From Lysobacter enzymogenes (lineage in GTDB: Bacteria > Pseudomonadota > Gammaproteobacteria > Xanthomonadales > Xanthomonadaceae): DNA of 64,000 nucleotides. The stretch is taken from the NCBI RefSeq assembly GCF_900106525.1, contig NZ_FNOG01000006.1:129390-193389 (forward strand), in the 5' to 3' direction. A model generated the notes under the pieces. The model saw only the letters and a program-made list of their open reading frames with translations, did no database searches and was not told the origin of the DNA. The translations under genes and the position numbers were made by a program. Positions 11,198 through 19,522 of this stretch are shown one piece after another (position 1 is the first letter of the stretch; every line of letters begins with the position of its first letter).

Positions 11198-11278
11198 GTC
11201 TGCGTCGAACCGCGCCGACGCGTGCGCGCGGAGCCGTGCGGCCCGGGTTCGGCCGTTTGCATCGCAAGGGGAACGATC

Positions 11279-12154
11279 ATGTCCGATCAGGAACGCCGCC
11301 GCGCCGGGCGCGGGCGGGCGGGGATGTGCGCTTTGGCGCTGGCGGCGGCATGGCCAGGCGGCGCGGCGTGGGCGATGAGCGCGCCGGATCCCGGCGACAT
11401 CCAGCCCGCGCCGCCGGGCATGGACGTGCTGCTGCTGTACGGCCAGCACCTGCGCGGCGACCGCGTCTACGCCGACGGCAAGCGCGCGTTCGATGGCCTG
11501 GATTTTCGCGCCGACGTGCTCGTCGCGCGCTATGTCCATTTCTTCGCGCTCGCCGGCAAGACCACCACCTTCGAAGTGATCTCGATGGGCAACCGCCAGC
11601 GCGACGCGTTCGACCGCGATGGCCTCAGCGGCATGGGCAACCTGGTCGTGGGCACCTCGTGGTGGCCCAAGGCCGACGAGAGCCGCGGCCGCTACCTGAC
11701 CTTCGCGGCCTATTTGAGCCTGCCGACCTCGCCGCGCGCGGGCGAGGGCCTGATCACCGGCGAGGACCGCTATACGCTGGAGCTGCAGGGCGGCTACATG
11801 GCCAAGCTGGCTGAGCGCTGGACCGCGGAATTCATGGGTCAGGCCGAGTTCTACACCCACGACGACAGCAGCCGCGTGCATCGCGACCCGATGTACCGCG
11901 CGGTCGCGCATCTGAGCTACAACCCGACGCCGGAGACGCGCTTCGCGCTGAGCGCGCGCCAGAGCTTCGGCGCGCGCGAGAGTTTGCACGGCGAGCGTCT
12001 GCTCGGGAGCAAGAACGACACCAACCTCACCCTGACCTGGGCGCAGCAGCTCAACGACAAGGTGCAAGTGCAGTTGCAGTACACCCGCGACCTGTCGGTG
12101 CGTGAAGGCCCGCAGATCGACGGCGTGCAAGGACGGCTGGCGCTGGCGTTCTGA
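11279..12154 (+). CDS. Outer-membrane channel of the MetA/phenol-degradation (transporter) family
   Basis: A 291-residue predicted outer-membrane beta-barrel. An Arg-rich N-terminus and a hydrophobic signal segment (about residues 12-31) are followed by repeated amphipathic strands with aromatic girdle residues, and the chain ends with a terminal Phe (QGRLALAF), the usual barrel C-terminal signature. The pattern matches the MetA_phenol_deg transporter-like family, often found with catabolic operons as a substrate porin. AAGGGGAA lies 5 bases before the ATG. It is 81 bases after the permease and is probably the last gene of the operon. Confidence 0.75.
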   Translation: MSDQERRRAGRGRAGMCALALAAAWPGGAAWAMSAPDPGDIQPAPPGMDVLLLYGQHLRGDRVYADGKRAFDGLDFRADVLVARYVHFFALAGKTTTFEVISMGNRQRDAFDRDGLSGMGNLVVGTSWWPKADESRGRYLTFAAYLSLPTSPRAGEGLITGEDRYTLELQGGYMAKLAERWTAEFMGQAEFYTHDDSSRVHRDPMYRAVAHLSYNPTPETRFALSARQSFGARESLHGERLLGSKNDTNLTLTWAQQLNDKVQVQLQYTRDLSVREGPQIDGVQGRLALAF

Positions 12155-12695
12155 GCGGCGCTGGCGGCGACGCCGGTGCGTGCGCGGCGCGCGCCCGCAG
12201 CGGCGGGCGAGGGCATTGCAGCCGTGGCAGAAGAAATGCGTGCGCTGGATGCGCGTATTCAGTGCCTGCATCGGTGCGCTTGGCGAACCGCTGCGTGCAC
12301 GCTGCGGCCCGCGATGGGTTGTGTGACCCGCACCGCGTTACCGCGCCAGGGCTGGGGGTAGGGTTTCGCCTTCGGCCGTGCGCCTGGTTCGCGCGGCAGC
12401 GCTCGAACATCGGAAGGTACGCAGTGGCCCGTCACCGACCTGTTGCCTCGCCCACTCGGTCCCGCTGTCGCGGCGGATCGGTTGCGGCGTCGCGCAGCGG
12501 CGGCCTGCGCGGTTCCGCGTGCGCTGCCGCGCCGGCACGCCCCGATCGCCTCGTCGGCCGCGCCTCGGTGCGGCCCGGCAAGGCGCCGTCGCGGATGGAA
12601 CCGCGACCCTGCGCCGAACGGCCGTCGCCGTCGGCGCTTTCGCCGCGCGCCGCCGGATGCGCGCGTACGGCCATCGCCACCGAAGACAGGAGTGC
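12155..12695. other. Intergenic stretch before the Cys-rich peptide gene
   Basis: About 540 bases without a supportable gene. The open frames here are Arg/Ala-rich in every direction and lack ribosome binding sites. The promoter of the downstream small peptide should lie near its end, but I cannot name boxes with confidence. Confidence 0.5.
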
Positions 12696-12857
12696 ATGAT
12701 GATGAGGATGTCCCGCGCCAAGCTGTTTTTGACTTGCTGTGCGTTCGCGTTCGGCCTGACCGTCAGTCTGTCCGCGTTCGCGCGGCCGTGCTGCAGCAAC
12801 TGCGATCCGGATCAGCCGGATTCGCGTTGCTGGGCGATCTGCTCGCCGGACTGCTGA
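12696..12857 (+). CDS. Small secreted cysteine-rich peptide
   Basis: A 53-residue (or 51, depending on which of three consecutive ATGs is used) peptide. It has a positively charged N-terminus, a hydrophobic signal segment (about 10-30) ending SAFA, and a short mature part of about 24 residues starting RPCCSNCDPD. The mature part contains six cysteines in a C-C-x2-C-x11-C-x3-C-x4-C spacing with the very C-terminal residue a Cys. AGGAG at 12688-12692 fits the second or third ATG. A strong terminator follows at 12873, so it is a monocistronic unit. I do not recognise the family. Disulphide-stabilised secreted peptide, toxin-like peptide and RiPP precursor are all possible. Confidence 0.65.
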   Translation: MMMRMSRAKLFLTCCAFAFGLTVSLSAFARPCCSNCDPDQPDSRCWAICSPDC

Positions 12858-12872
12858 GCCCCGGTTCGCGGC

Positions 12873-12907
12873 GAAAAGGGAGCGGGCGACCGCTCCCTTT
12901 TCGTTTG
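12873..12907 (+). terminator. Rho-independent terminator of the Cys-rich peptide gene
   Basis: A perfect 12-bp stem (12873-12884 with 12891-12902) has a 6-base loop. The stem foot gives TTTT, followed by CGTTT. It is 15 bases beyond the peptide stop, which strengthens the case that the small gene is real. Confidence 0.8.
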
Positions 12908-13255
12908 CGCCGAGCCGGTCTGCGCCTTGGCCTGGCGATCGGCCGGGGCGCGCCGATCCGCTAGATCTGGCGACAAGCCATCGCCGCGCGTCGCTCCGCC
13001 CCGCGCCTGGATTCGGGCTCCGGTCCGTACCCGTACCCTGATCCCGATTCGCGCCGATTGCGCGAATTAGGACAATTCCGGGCCGCAATGCCCCGTAGCC
13101 TGAGCGCGCTGGAGACGGCCCCGGCGCGCCACGCGCGCCGGCCGACGACGTTGTCCGAATCCGCATGTCGAATGCGCGCGTTCCGGTTCGTCGTCTTCTG
13201 GCAAGCCGGCCGAATGCCCCGCCGCCGGCGGTTCGAGCCCGATCAGGAGAAACGC
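12908..13255. other. Intergenic stretch
   Basis: About 350 bases with no supported gene. It includes tandem-looking low-complexity text (CCGTACCCGTACCCTGATCCCG near 13023) and presumably the promoter of the gene at 13256. An in-frame upstream start at 13058 for that gene gives an Arg-rich, unconvincing leader. Confidence 0.45.
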
Positions 13256-13564
13256 ATGGACAGGTACCTGCCGTTGGCCGCGGCGCTGCTGGCGCTGCCG
13301 CATTTGTTGTCGATCGCGATCCGCAACGAGCCGGCCGCGGCGGCGGTCGCGCGCACGCCGCGCGCGGTGGCGGCGCAGGTGCAGGCGCCGGCGCTGACCG
13401 CGCATTGCGCTGCCAGCGTGCCGCTCGCAGCGCGGCCGCGCCCGGTGCGCGCGCCCGCAACGGCGCAGGCGCCGATGCGGGCCTCGCTGCTGCAAAGCGT
13501 GCGTGCGCCGGCGCGCGCCGCCGGCGTCGCGGCGATCGCGCCCGGGACGTATCTGCAGCGCTGA
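13256..13564 (+). CDS. Small exported Ala/Pro-rich hypothetical protein
   Basis: A 102-residue protein of unknown function. The N-terminus MDRYLPLAAALLALPHLLS is a plausible signal or membrane anchor, followed by a low-complexity Ala/Pro/Arg/Val region with a single Cys. AGGAGAAA lies 5 bases before the ATG, which is the main support for this start over the in-frame start at 13058. It is convergent with the TetR gene 7 bases away. Composition is close to GC-rich noise, so the call is moderate. Confidence 0.5.
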   Translation: MDRYLPLAAALLALPHLLSIAIRNEPAAAAVARTPRAVAAQVQAPALTAHCAASVPLAARPRPVRAPATAQAPMRASLLQSVRAPARAAGVAAIAPGTYLQR

Positions 13565-13571
13565 GCCGCGC

Positions 13572-14282
13572 CTAGGCCGACGGCCACACCCGCAGGGCGG
13601 TGCGCAGCACCGCGCGCAACTGCTCCGCGCTGGCGCCGTCGCGGGCCTGGATCGACAGGCCTTGCAACACCGTCGACAGGAACTTGGCCAGCGCCGCCGC
13701 GTCCGCGTCGGCGGCCACGTCGCCTTCGCGTTGGCCGCGCTCGATCCGCGCGCGAAAGCCGGCCTCGATGCCGGCGCGGTGCGCGCCCAGCACCTCGCGC
13801 AACTGCGCGGCGGCGGCGCCGAGGCCGCCGGTCTCGGCCGCCACCAGCATGCAGCCCGAGCGGTCAGGACAGGCGGCGAAATCGCCGGCGAGCGCGTCGA
13901 ACAGGCGCGCGAACGCCTCGCGCGCGCTCAGGCCGGGCGCGGCCAGCGCGGCGCCGCGCTCGCTGCGGAACCGCTCCAGGTAGCGCTGCAGCGCGGCGCG
14001 GAACAGGTCGTCCTTGCTGCCGAACGCGGCGTACAGACTCGGCGCGGCGACGCCGATGGCGGCGGTCAGCTCGCTCATCGAGGTGGCTTCGAAACCGCGC
14101 TGCCAGAACATGCGCATCGCCGTTTCCAGCGCCTGCTCGCGGTCGAAGCCGCGCGGCCGGCCGCGCGGGCGGCGCGGTGCGGGTGTGTCGCTCGCGGGCG
14201 CCGCGCAAGCCGCGTCGTCGCCGCCGGCAGCGGGCGCAGGCGAGCCGCCGAAGCGCTCCGAATTCGCAACACCGAATTTCAT
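13572..14282 (-). CDS. TetR/AcrR-family transcriptional repressor
   Basis: A 236-residue regulator. After a disordered Ala/Pro/Arg-rich leader of about 45 residues comes the TetR DNA-binding domain (GFDREQALETAMRMFWQRGF ... MSELTAAIGVAAPSLYAAFG), then an all-helical ligand-binding domain with CMLVAAETGG. It is divergent from the DUF1993 gene across 128 bases. A 30-bp dyad overlapping its own start codon is a likely autoregulatory and target operator. The leader may mean that translation begins downstream, but there is no good internal ATG before the HTH. Confidence 0.85.
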   Translation of the reverse strand: MKFGVANSERFGGSPAPAAGGDDAACAAPASDTPAPRRPRGRPRGFDREQALETAMRMFWQRGFEATSMSELTAAIGVAAPSLYAAFGSKDDLFRAALQRYLERFRSERGAALAAPGLSAREAFARLFDALAGDFAACPDRSGCMLVAAETGGLGAAAAQLREVLGAHRAGIEAGFRARIERGQREGDVAADADAAALAKFLSTVLQGLSIQARDGASAEQLRAVLRTALRVWPSA

Positions 14283-14302
14283 AGCGATCGATAGTAAATT
14301 CG
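14273..14302. promoter_or_regulatory. Candidate TetR operator dyad
   Basis: An interrupted palindrome centred at 14287.5. CGAATTT (14273-14279) pairs with AAATTCG (14296-14302), and the same centre carries a perfect CGATCG core with extra TA/TA matches. It covers the tetR start codon and abuts TTGACC (14303-14308), which could be the -35 of the DUF1993 gene. The common symmetry axis makes chance less likely. Confidence 0.6.
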
Positions 14303-14410
14303 TTGACCCGTGCCGGGCAAGCGCTCAGACTCAGCCGGCCCGCGTAGCACGCGGGCGTTCCCAGCGTCGTTTCCCCGCCACGCTTCACGCCAGGAAAACC
14401 AGGAAACCCC

Positions 14411-14920
14411 ATGAGCCTTTCGCTCTACGACATCTCCGTGCCCGCGTTCCAGCGCGGCCTCGACGTGCTCTCGCACCTGCTCGAGCAGGGCGTCGCCCAC
14501 GCCCAGGCGCAGGGCCAGGATCCCGCGCAGTTGCTGACCGGCCGGCTGGCGCCGGACATGTACACCCTGATCGGCCAGGTCCAGTCGGCCAGCGACGCGG
14601 CCAAGTTCGGCGCCGCGCGCCTGGCCGGGATCGCGCCGCCGAGTTTCGCCGACACCGAGACCACGCTGGAAGAACTGCGCGAGCGCATCGCCAAGACCCA
14701 GGCGTTCCTGAGCACGGTGACCCCGCAGAGCATGGACGGCCAGGAAGAGCGCGAGATCGTGATCCGCCCCGGCGGCCGCGAACTCACCTTCGTCGCCCGC
14801 GACTACATCCGCGGCTTCGTGCTGCCGAACTTCTATTTCCACCTCACCACCGCCTACGGGATCCTGCGCCACCTGGGCGTGCCGCTGGGCAAGATGGATT
14901 ACCTGCGCGGCGCGGCCTGA
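14411..14920 (+). CDS. DUF1993 family protein
   Basis: A 169-residue protein matching the DUF1993 family in length and segments (SLYDISVPAFQRGLDVL at the start, TFVARDYIRGFVLPNFYFH and TAYGILRHLGVPLGK at the end). Its helical fold recalls DinB-like four-helix bundles. The function is uncharacterised. GGAAACCCC precedes the ATG. The divergent TetR gene and the shared dyad suggest inducible expression, perhaps by a small organic compound. Confidence 0.85.
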   Translation: MSLSLYDISVPAFQRGLDVLSHLLEQGVAHAQAQGQDPAQLLTGRLAPDMYTLIGQVQSASDAAKFGAARLAGIAPPSFADTETTLEELRERIAKTQAFLSTVTPQSMDGQEEREIVIRPGGRELTFVARDYIRGFVLPNFYFHLTTAYGILRHLGVPLGKMDYLRGAA

Positions 14921-15535
<615 letters not shown>

Positions 15536-15589
15536 GCGTGGCGGGGCGGTTGCGGGGATGGGCTGGCGTCGGCGCGATCGGATAGCCCG

Positions 15590-15669
15590 CGGTCGCGACT
15601 CGCGTCGCTCCTACAGGGCGAGCCCGTGGCCACGTCCGCTCCCTGTAGGAGCGACGCAAGTCGCGACCG
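15590..15669. repeat. Family B inverted repeat, copy 1
   Basis: Arms of 29 bases (15590-15618 and 15641-15669) pair with one mismatch. They carry the TGTAGGAGCGACGC...GTCGCGACC motif shared with copies at 20148, 37419 and 44813, and lie between tadA and a convergent gene. Confidence 0.85.
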
Positions 15670-15720
15670 CGACACAACGCCTGCGACGAACCCCGCCATC
15701 GCGCGGCGCCGCCCGCCGCC

Positions 15721-16332
15721 TCAGCGCAACGCCGCCAACGCCTTGCGCGCCTCCTCGCTGAAGCGCTGCGCTTCCTGCTGCGAATACAACTGCCCGGCGA
15801 GCTGGACGATGGCGCGCTGCGGGTCGCCGCCGGCGGCGTCGAAGGCTTCCTGGCACAGCATGCCGGCGATCGGGCCGAGATAATTCAGCGCGATCTGCTC
15901 CAGTGCCTGGCGCACGTGCGGATTGACCACGACCGCTTCCACCGCAGGCGCGCCCGCCGACGCGGCGCCCGGCGCCGGCGAGGGCACCGCCGCAGGCGCG
16001 TACTGGTATTGCTGTCCGCCCAGGTCGTGTTCGAACCCGCCCAGCAGCCATTCCACCGAGCTCTCGGCCAGCGGCGCGCGCCCGGACGGCAGCGCGGCGA
16101 TGCCGCTGCTTTCGAAGCGCATCTTGGCCGCGGCCACCATCGACAAACGCTGCACCGCCTCTTCGTTGCGCAGCATCCGGTACACCACTTCCTGCACCTG
16201 GCCCTGGTGCAGGCGCACGATGCAGGAATGGTTGTCCTCGGTGACGACGTAGGCGAAGCCGGACGAGCGCTTGTGCGCCAGCGACTTGAGCTCGCGCAGC
16301 ACCTGCACCAATGGTCGGAACTCGTTGCTCAT
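15721..16332 (-). CDS. DUF4388-like/PATAN-like hypothetical protein
   Basis: A 203-residue cytoplasmic protein. The N-terminal 80 residues (FAYVVTEDNHSCIVRLHQGQ) resemble DUF4388/PATAN-type regulatory domains seen in gliding, twitching and signalling proteins. A Pro/Ala-rich linker (about 112-135) leads to a helical C-terminal domain with IALNYLGPIAGMLCQEAF, similar to a small conserved domain found at the ends of bacterial kinases. It lies 43 bases downstream of the Cache-HAMP sensor gene and is probably co-transcribed, so it may be that sensor's cytoplasmic partner. Domain assignments are tentative. Confidence 0.65.
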   Translation of the reverse strand: MSNEFRPLVQVLRELKSLAHKRSSGFAYVVTEDNHSCIVRLHQGQVQEVVYRMLRNEEAVQRLSMVAAAKMRFESSGIAALPSGRAPLAESSVEWLLGGFEHDLGGQQYQYAPAAVPSPAPGAASAGAPAVEAVVVNPHVRQALEQIALNYLGPIAGMLCQEAFDAAGGDPQRAIVQLAGQLYSQQEAQRFSEEARKALAALR

Positions 16333-16375
16333 GCCGGGCTCCCTGGATCCCTAGGTTCGGCGTGGATGGACCGGG

Positions 16376-17512
16376 TCAACGCGAGAGCTTGGCCAGCCGC
16401 TCCATCGCCACGCGCACGCTGTAGGACAGGCGCGAGATGGCGCGGGCGAGCTTGCCGATCTCGTCCTTGAGTTCGGTTTCCTCGATGGTGTGGCCCCACT
16501 TGCCCACGCTCAGTTCCTCGGCCACCACGGCCAGGTGCTGGATCGGCTTGAGCACGCGGCTCCAGATCAGCGCCCACTGCAGGCCCAGGATCAGCGCGCA
16601 CACCAGCAGGCCGATGCCGCCGATCCACAGCGACTGGCGCGCGATCGCCTTGTCCACGTCGCTCTTGGGATAGGCCGAGACCAGGCTGAAGCCCCAGCCC
16701 GGCACTTCCTGGCGGCTGATCACCCAATTGCCCGGATTCTCATGGGCGATGCGGGTGATTTCGACCGGATCGGCGGTGGCGCCGGTCTTGGAGTGGAAGC
16801 GCAGCTTGTCCTTGCTGTCGAACACGGCGATGAAGCCCGAGTCGAGCACCTGGCTGCCGTCGACGACTTCGGCCAGCGCGTTGAGGTCGGTCTTGTAGCC
16901 CACGTACCACACGCCGATCGCGCGCTGCGCGTCGCTGTCGGCGAAGATCGGCTCGTAGCCGGTGACGTAGGGCGTGCCGAGGATGTCGACCACGCCGTAG
17001 AAGTTCTCGCCCTTGCGCATGCGCCCGATCACCTGGCCGAGCGGATCGAGCTGGGTGCCGATGGCGCGGCTGCCGTCGTCCTTGCGCACGTTGGTGGCCA
17101 CGCGCACGAAGTCTTCGCCGTCGCGCGCGAACAAGGTCGCGGTGCCTTGGGCGATGGCGGTGACGCCGTCGACCAAGGCGAAGTTGTTGGCCTGCGACAC
17201 GCCGCCGAGCACGAGGTCGTTGGTGGCGCGTCCGCCGACGGTGACGCGGCCGCCGAGGCTGGCCGTGCCGAGCCGGCGGCCTTCGGTGCGCAGCAGGCGC
17301 ATGGCGTCGTGGGTGCGGTCGAGCATCACCGAGCGGGTGACCGAGAACAGGCCCTGCAGCGCTTGCGTGCGCCGTTCGACGAATTGGTTGGCGTCGGCGC
17401 GGACGTGGCGCGCTTGAGTCATCGCCAGCACCACGGTCAGCACGACCACGGACACCAGCACCAGCGCGAGCACCGGCAACAGCAGGCGCACCCGCAACGA
17501 GTGAAGAAACAT
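16376..17512 (-). CDS. Cache-HAMP membrane sensor without output domain
   Basis: A 378-residue inner-membrane protein. One N-terminal helix (about residues 8-30) is followed by a periplasmic Cache-type sensing domain (about 35-300, with NFYGVVDILGTPYVTGYEP and WYVGYKTDLNAL), a second membrane helix (WIGGIGLLVCALILGLQW) and a HAMP region with coiled coil (VVAEELSVGKWGHTIEE). The chain ends within or just after HAMP at residue 378. The methyl-accepting or kinase domain expected in this architecture is absent, with a clean stop and no frameshift evident. The start at 17512 is the family-like MFLHSLRVRLLL; the upstream 30 in-frame residues are unlikely. It is coupled to the DUF4388-like gene. Confidence 0.8.
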   Translation of the reverse strand: MFLHSLRVRLLLPVLALVLVSVVVLTVVLAMTQARHVRADANQFVERRTQALQGLFSVTRSVMLDRTHDAMRLLRTEGRRLGTASLGGRVTVGGRATNDLVLGGVSQANNFALVDGVTAIAQGTATLFARDGEDFVRVATNVRKDDGSRAIGTQLDPLGQVIGRMRKGENFYGVVDILGTPYVTGYEPIFADSDAQRAIGVWYVGYKTDLNALAEVVDGSQVLDSGFIAVFDSKDKLRFHSKTGATADPVEITRIAHENPGNWVISRQEVPGWGFSLVSAYPKSDVDKAIARQSLWIGGIGLLVCALILGLQWALIWSRVLKPIQHLAVVAEELSVGKWGHTIEETELKDEIGKLARAISRLSYSVRVAMERLAKLSR

Positions 17513-18256
17513 CGGATTTATTCCCCTGGAGCGCGTTGATGAACGAATGCGTTTGCGGCCGACGCCGCGTATGTACGCGGGCGATGCGGCGAGGCGCTCC
17601 ATGCCCGATGCGCGCGCTCGCAGCCGGTCGGCGGTCGCAAGCGTGCGGCATCGTTTTTTCTTTCACAATGCGACGGCGTCGCGCACCGCGGGCGTCGCGG
17701 TGCGGCCGGAAAAGGCGGCCTGCGCAGATTCGATGCGGTGGGTGGACGGTGTTTGTGGAGGTAGTGCGCTGCGCGCGTGAGGCGGAAGAGTCGTTCGGTC
17801 ACGCGGAGCTGCAAGTTCGGTGTCGTTCGTGGGCGGAGCATATCGGGCGCGGTCCGCTGCGAATCGTGCGTACAGTCGCAGAAGGCTTTGCTGTCGCCGA
17901 GCTGTCGCGCGCGAACGCGGCGAACTGTGCGGAGCGCTGGATTGGCGTGTGCTGGAGGACACGCGGTTCAGCCAGCGGGTTCGGGCGTATCGTGTATACG
18001 CTCGTGCTTCGTGCGCATCGTTAGTGCCGAAACGATCTTCGTTCGAACTCGAAACGATGTCGCTTTGGCTCAGCGGTGCGCGTCGGTTGGCGGTCGGCGA
18101 AACCGACTACGCGTCCAGGGCGCACTCGCTACCACGCGGATACTGCGTATGTGTGCAGAAGTTGCGTATGCGGCTGCAGTAGCCCGCCTCGATGCGCCCG
18201 TTCGTAAGCTGTGACGCAGTTCCGTTTTGCCGCGAGCGCCGCGGCGAGCCGCCGGA
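17513..18256. other. Long intergenic region, no supported gene
   Basis: About 740 bases between a divergent-facing sensor gene and the end of a DUF2721 gene. Base composition is somewhat less GC-extreme than its neighbours. Open frames here lack ribosome binding sites and have Cys/Arg/Ser-rich, non-protein-like translations. The sensor promoter should lie at its left end (a TTTTTT-CTTTC stretch is at 17655). A decayed gene or an unrecognised RNA cannot be excluded. Confidence 0.45.
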
Positions 18257-18739
18257 TCAGTCGCGTTTCCTGCGTCCGTTGTCGCGGTCGAACTCGCGCT
18301 TCACTTCGGCGTCGAGCATGCTCACGCTCATGCGCGCTTCGCGGCCCATGTTGATGCAGGCGGCCAGCACCAGCAGCACGCCGCACATCGCGGTCGCGGT
18401 CGGCACGCCGTGCAGGCGGTAGTCGGCGAACTGGTCGATGCCGATGGCCAGGCTGGTGCCGACGAAGGCGGTCATCGCGCCGTAGAGCAGCTGCAGGCAG
18501 GTCAGGATCAGGCGCACGCGCCGGCGGTGCAGGATGATGCGCGCCTCCAGATAGTTGCGGGCGTGCTCGTCGACGGTCTCTTCCAGCGTCGCCAACTGCT
18601 GGCGCATGCGGTCGACCACGCGCGCCAGGCGGTTGTTCGACGACACCAGCAGCGAGGCGGTGGCGGTCAGGAAGAACGCCGGCGTGATCATCGCCGAGAC
18701 CACGGTGTAGTGCGAACTGAGCAGCAGCGGATCGGGCAT
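18257..18739 (-). CDS. DUF2721 family membrane protein (paralogue 1)
   Basis: A 160-residue protein of the DUF2721 family. Three hydrophobic segments enclose a charged helical hairpin: N-terminal [19 protein letters not shown], the conserved SSNNRLARVVDR motif, then two further membrane spans and a charged tail. Start MPDPLLLSSHYTVV replaces a longer Arg/Pro-rich frame. A second DUF2721 gene lies 233 bases upstream in the same orientation, with a large inverted repeat between them. Function unknown. Confidence 0.8.
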   Translation of the reverse strand: MPDPLLLSSHYTVVSAMITPAFFLTATASLLVSSNNRLARVVDRMRQQLATLEETVDEHARNYLEARIILHRRRVRLILTCLQLLYGAMTAFVGTSLAIGIDQFADYRLHGVPTATAMCGVLLVLAACINMGREARMSVSMLDAEVKREFDRDNGRRKRD

Positions 18740-18842
18740 GGCGTAGGCGCGCAGGCGCGGAGCGGGGCGCCGTCGGCGCCGTGGAGGCGGGGCCTCCATG
18801 ATGCCGCAAGCGCGGCCGGCCGTTGCGGAGCCAGGCCGGCTG

Positions 18843-18960
18843 TTGTGGGAGGGGCTTCAGCCCCGATGCGTTCGGCTCAGGTTGCGACGGGCATCGGCGG
18901 CGGATCGAAGGCGGATTGGCGGCGGATCGAACAGCGTCGGGCCTGAAGGCCCTCCCACAA
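18843..18960. repeat. Family A inverted repeat, copy 1
   Basis: A left arm TTGTGGGAGGGGCTTCAGCC... (18843-18870) and an inverted right arm ending CCTCCCACAA (18935-18960) surround a spacer with internal repeats of GCGGATCGA-like units. The arms are imperfect compared with the copy at 33250. It separates the two DUF2721 paralogues. Confidence 0.8.
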
Positions 18961-18972
18961 GGCCGCCGGTCG

Positions 18973-19458
18973 TCAGCCTCGGCTCTTGGCCCAGCGCTTG
19001 ACCGCGCTGGCGTGGCCGTGGTCCATCTCCTCGTTGACCGCTTCCACCGCCAGCGAGGATTCGCGCGCCAGCAGCAGGCTGGCGGCGAACATCGACAGCA
19101 CGCCCAGCGCGGCCAGGACGGTCGGCACCAGGCCCAGGCGGTAGCCGAGCACGGCGTCGCCGGCCACGGTCAGGCTGGTGCCGACGAAGAAGCTGATCGC
19201 GGTGTAGAGCAACTGGCTGCCGCGCAGGATGATTCGGCTGCGCTTCTTCTGGCGCAGGATGTGGCGCTCGATCAGCTCGCGCTCCTCGGCGTCCTCGGTG
19301 TCGGCCAGTTCCTTGAGCAGCACCCGGGCGCGGTCGATGACCCGGGCCAGGCGGTTGTTGGCCGACAGCAGCAGCGAAGCGGTGGCGGTGAGGAAGAACG
19401 CCGGCGCCAGCATCGCGGTCAGGATGGCGTAGTGGACGTCGGGGGCGTTGGGGCTCAT
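18973..19458 (-). CDS. DUF2721 family membrane protein (paralogue 2)
   Basis: A 161-residue paralogue of the neighbouring DUF2721 protein. It shares the opening block [20 protein letters not shown] and the [12 protein letters not shown] motif, but has a distinct cytoplasmic loop ([18 protein letters not shown]) and tail. Three membrane segments are visible. It is divergent from orn with only 64 bases between the start codons, so the two promoters must be packed tightly or overlap. Function unknown. Confidence 0.8.
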   Translation of the reverse strand: MSPNAPDVHYAILTAMLAPAFFLTATASLLLSANNRLARVIDRARVLLKELADTEDAEERELIERHILRQKKRSRIILRGSQLLYTAISFFVGTSLTVAGDAVLGYRLGLVPTVLAALGVLSMFAASLLLARESSLAVEAVNEEMDHGHASAVKRWAKSRG

Positions 19459-19522
19459 CGCAGCGCAGCCAGCGGGGGCGGGTGGGCTATCATGCCGCGA
19501 CACGGATACGTACGGCGAGACC

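Noticed and set aside
12262-12699. Several Arg/Ala-rich frames before the Cys-rich peptide
   Set aside because: They overlap each other on both strands with random-like composition. Only the signal-peptide-bearing C-terminal part of one frame is supported.
17536-18024. A 162-residue open frame in the long gap upstream of the Cache-HAMP gene
   Set aside because: Cys/Arg/Ser-rich translation, no ribosome binding site, no family resemblance; treated as non-coding.
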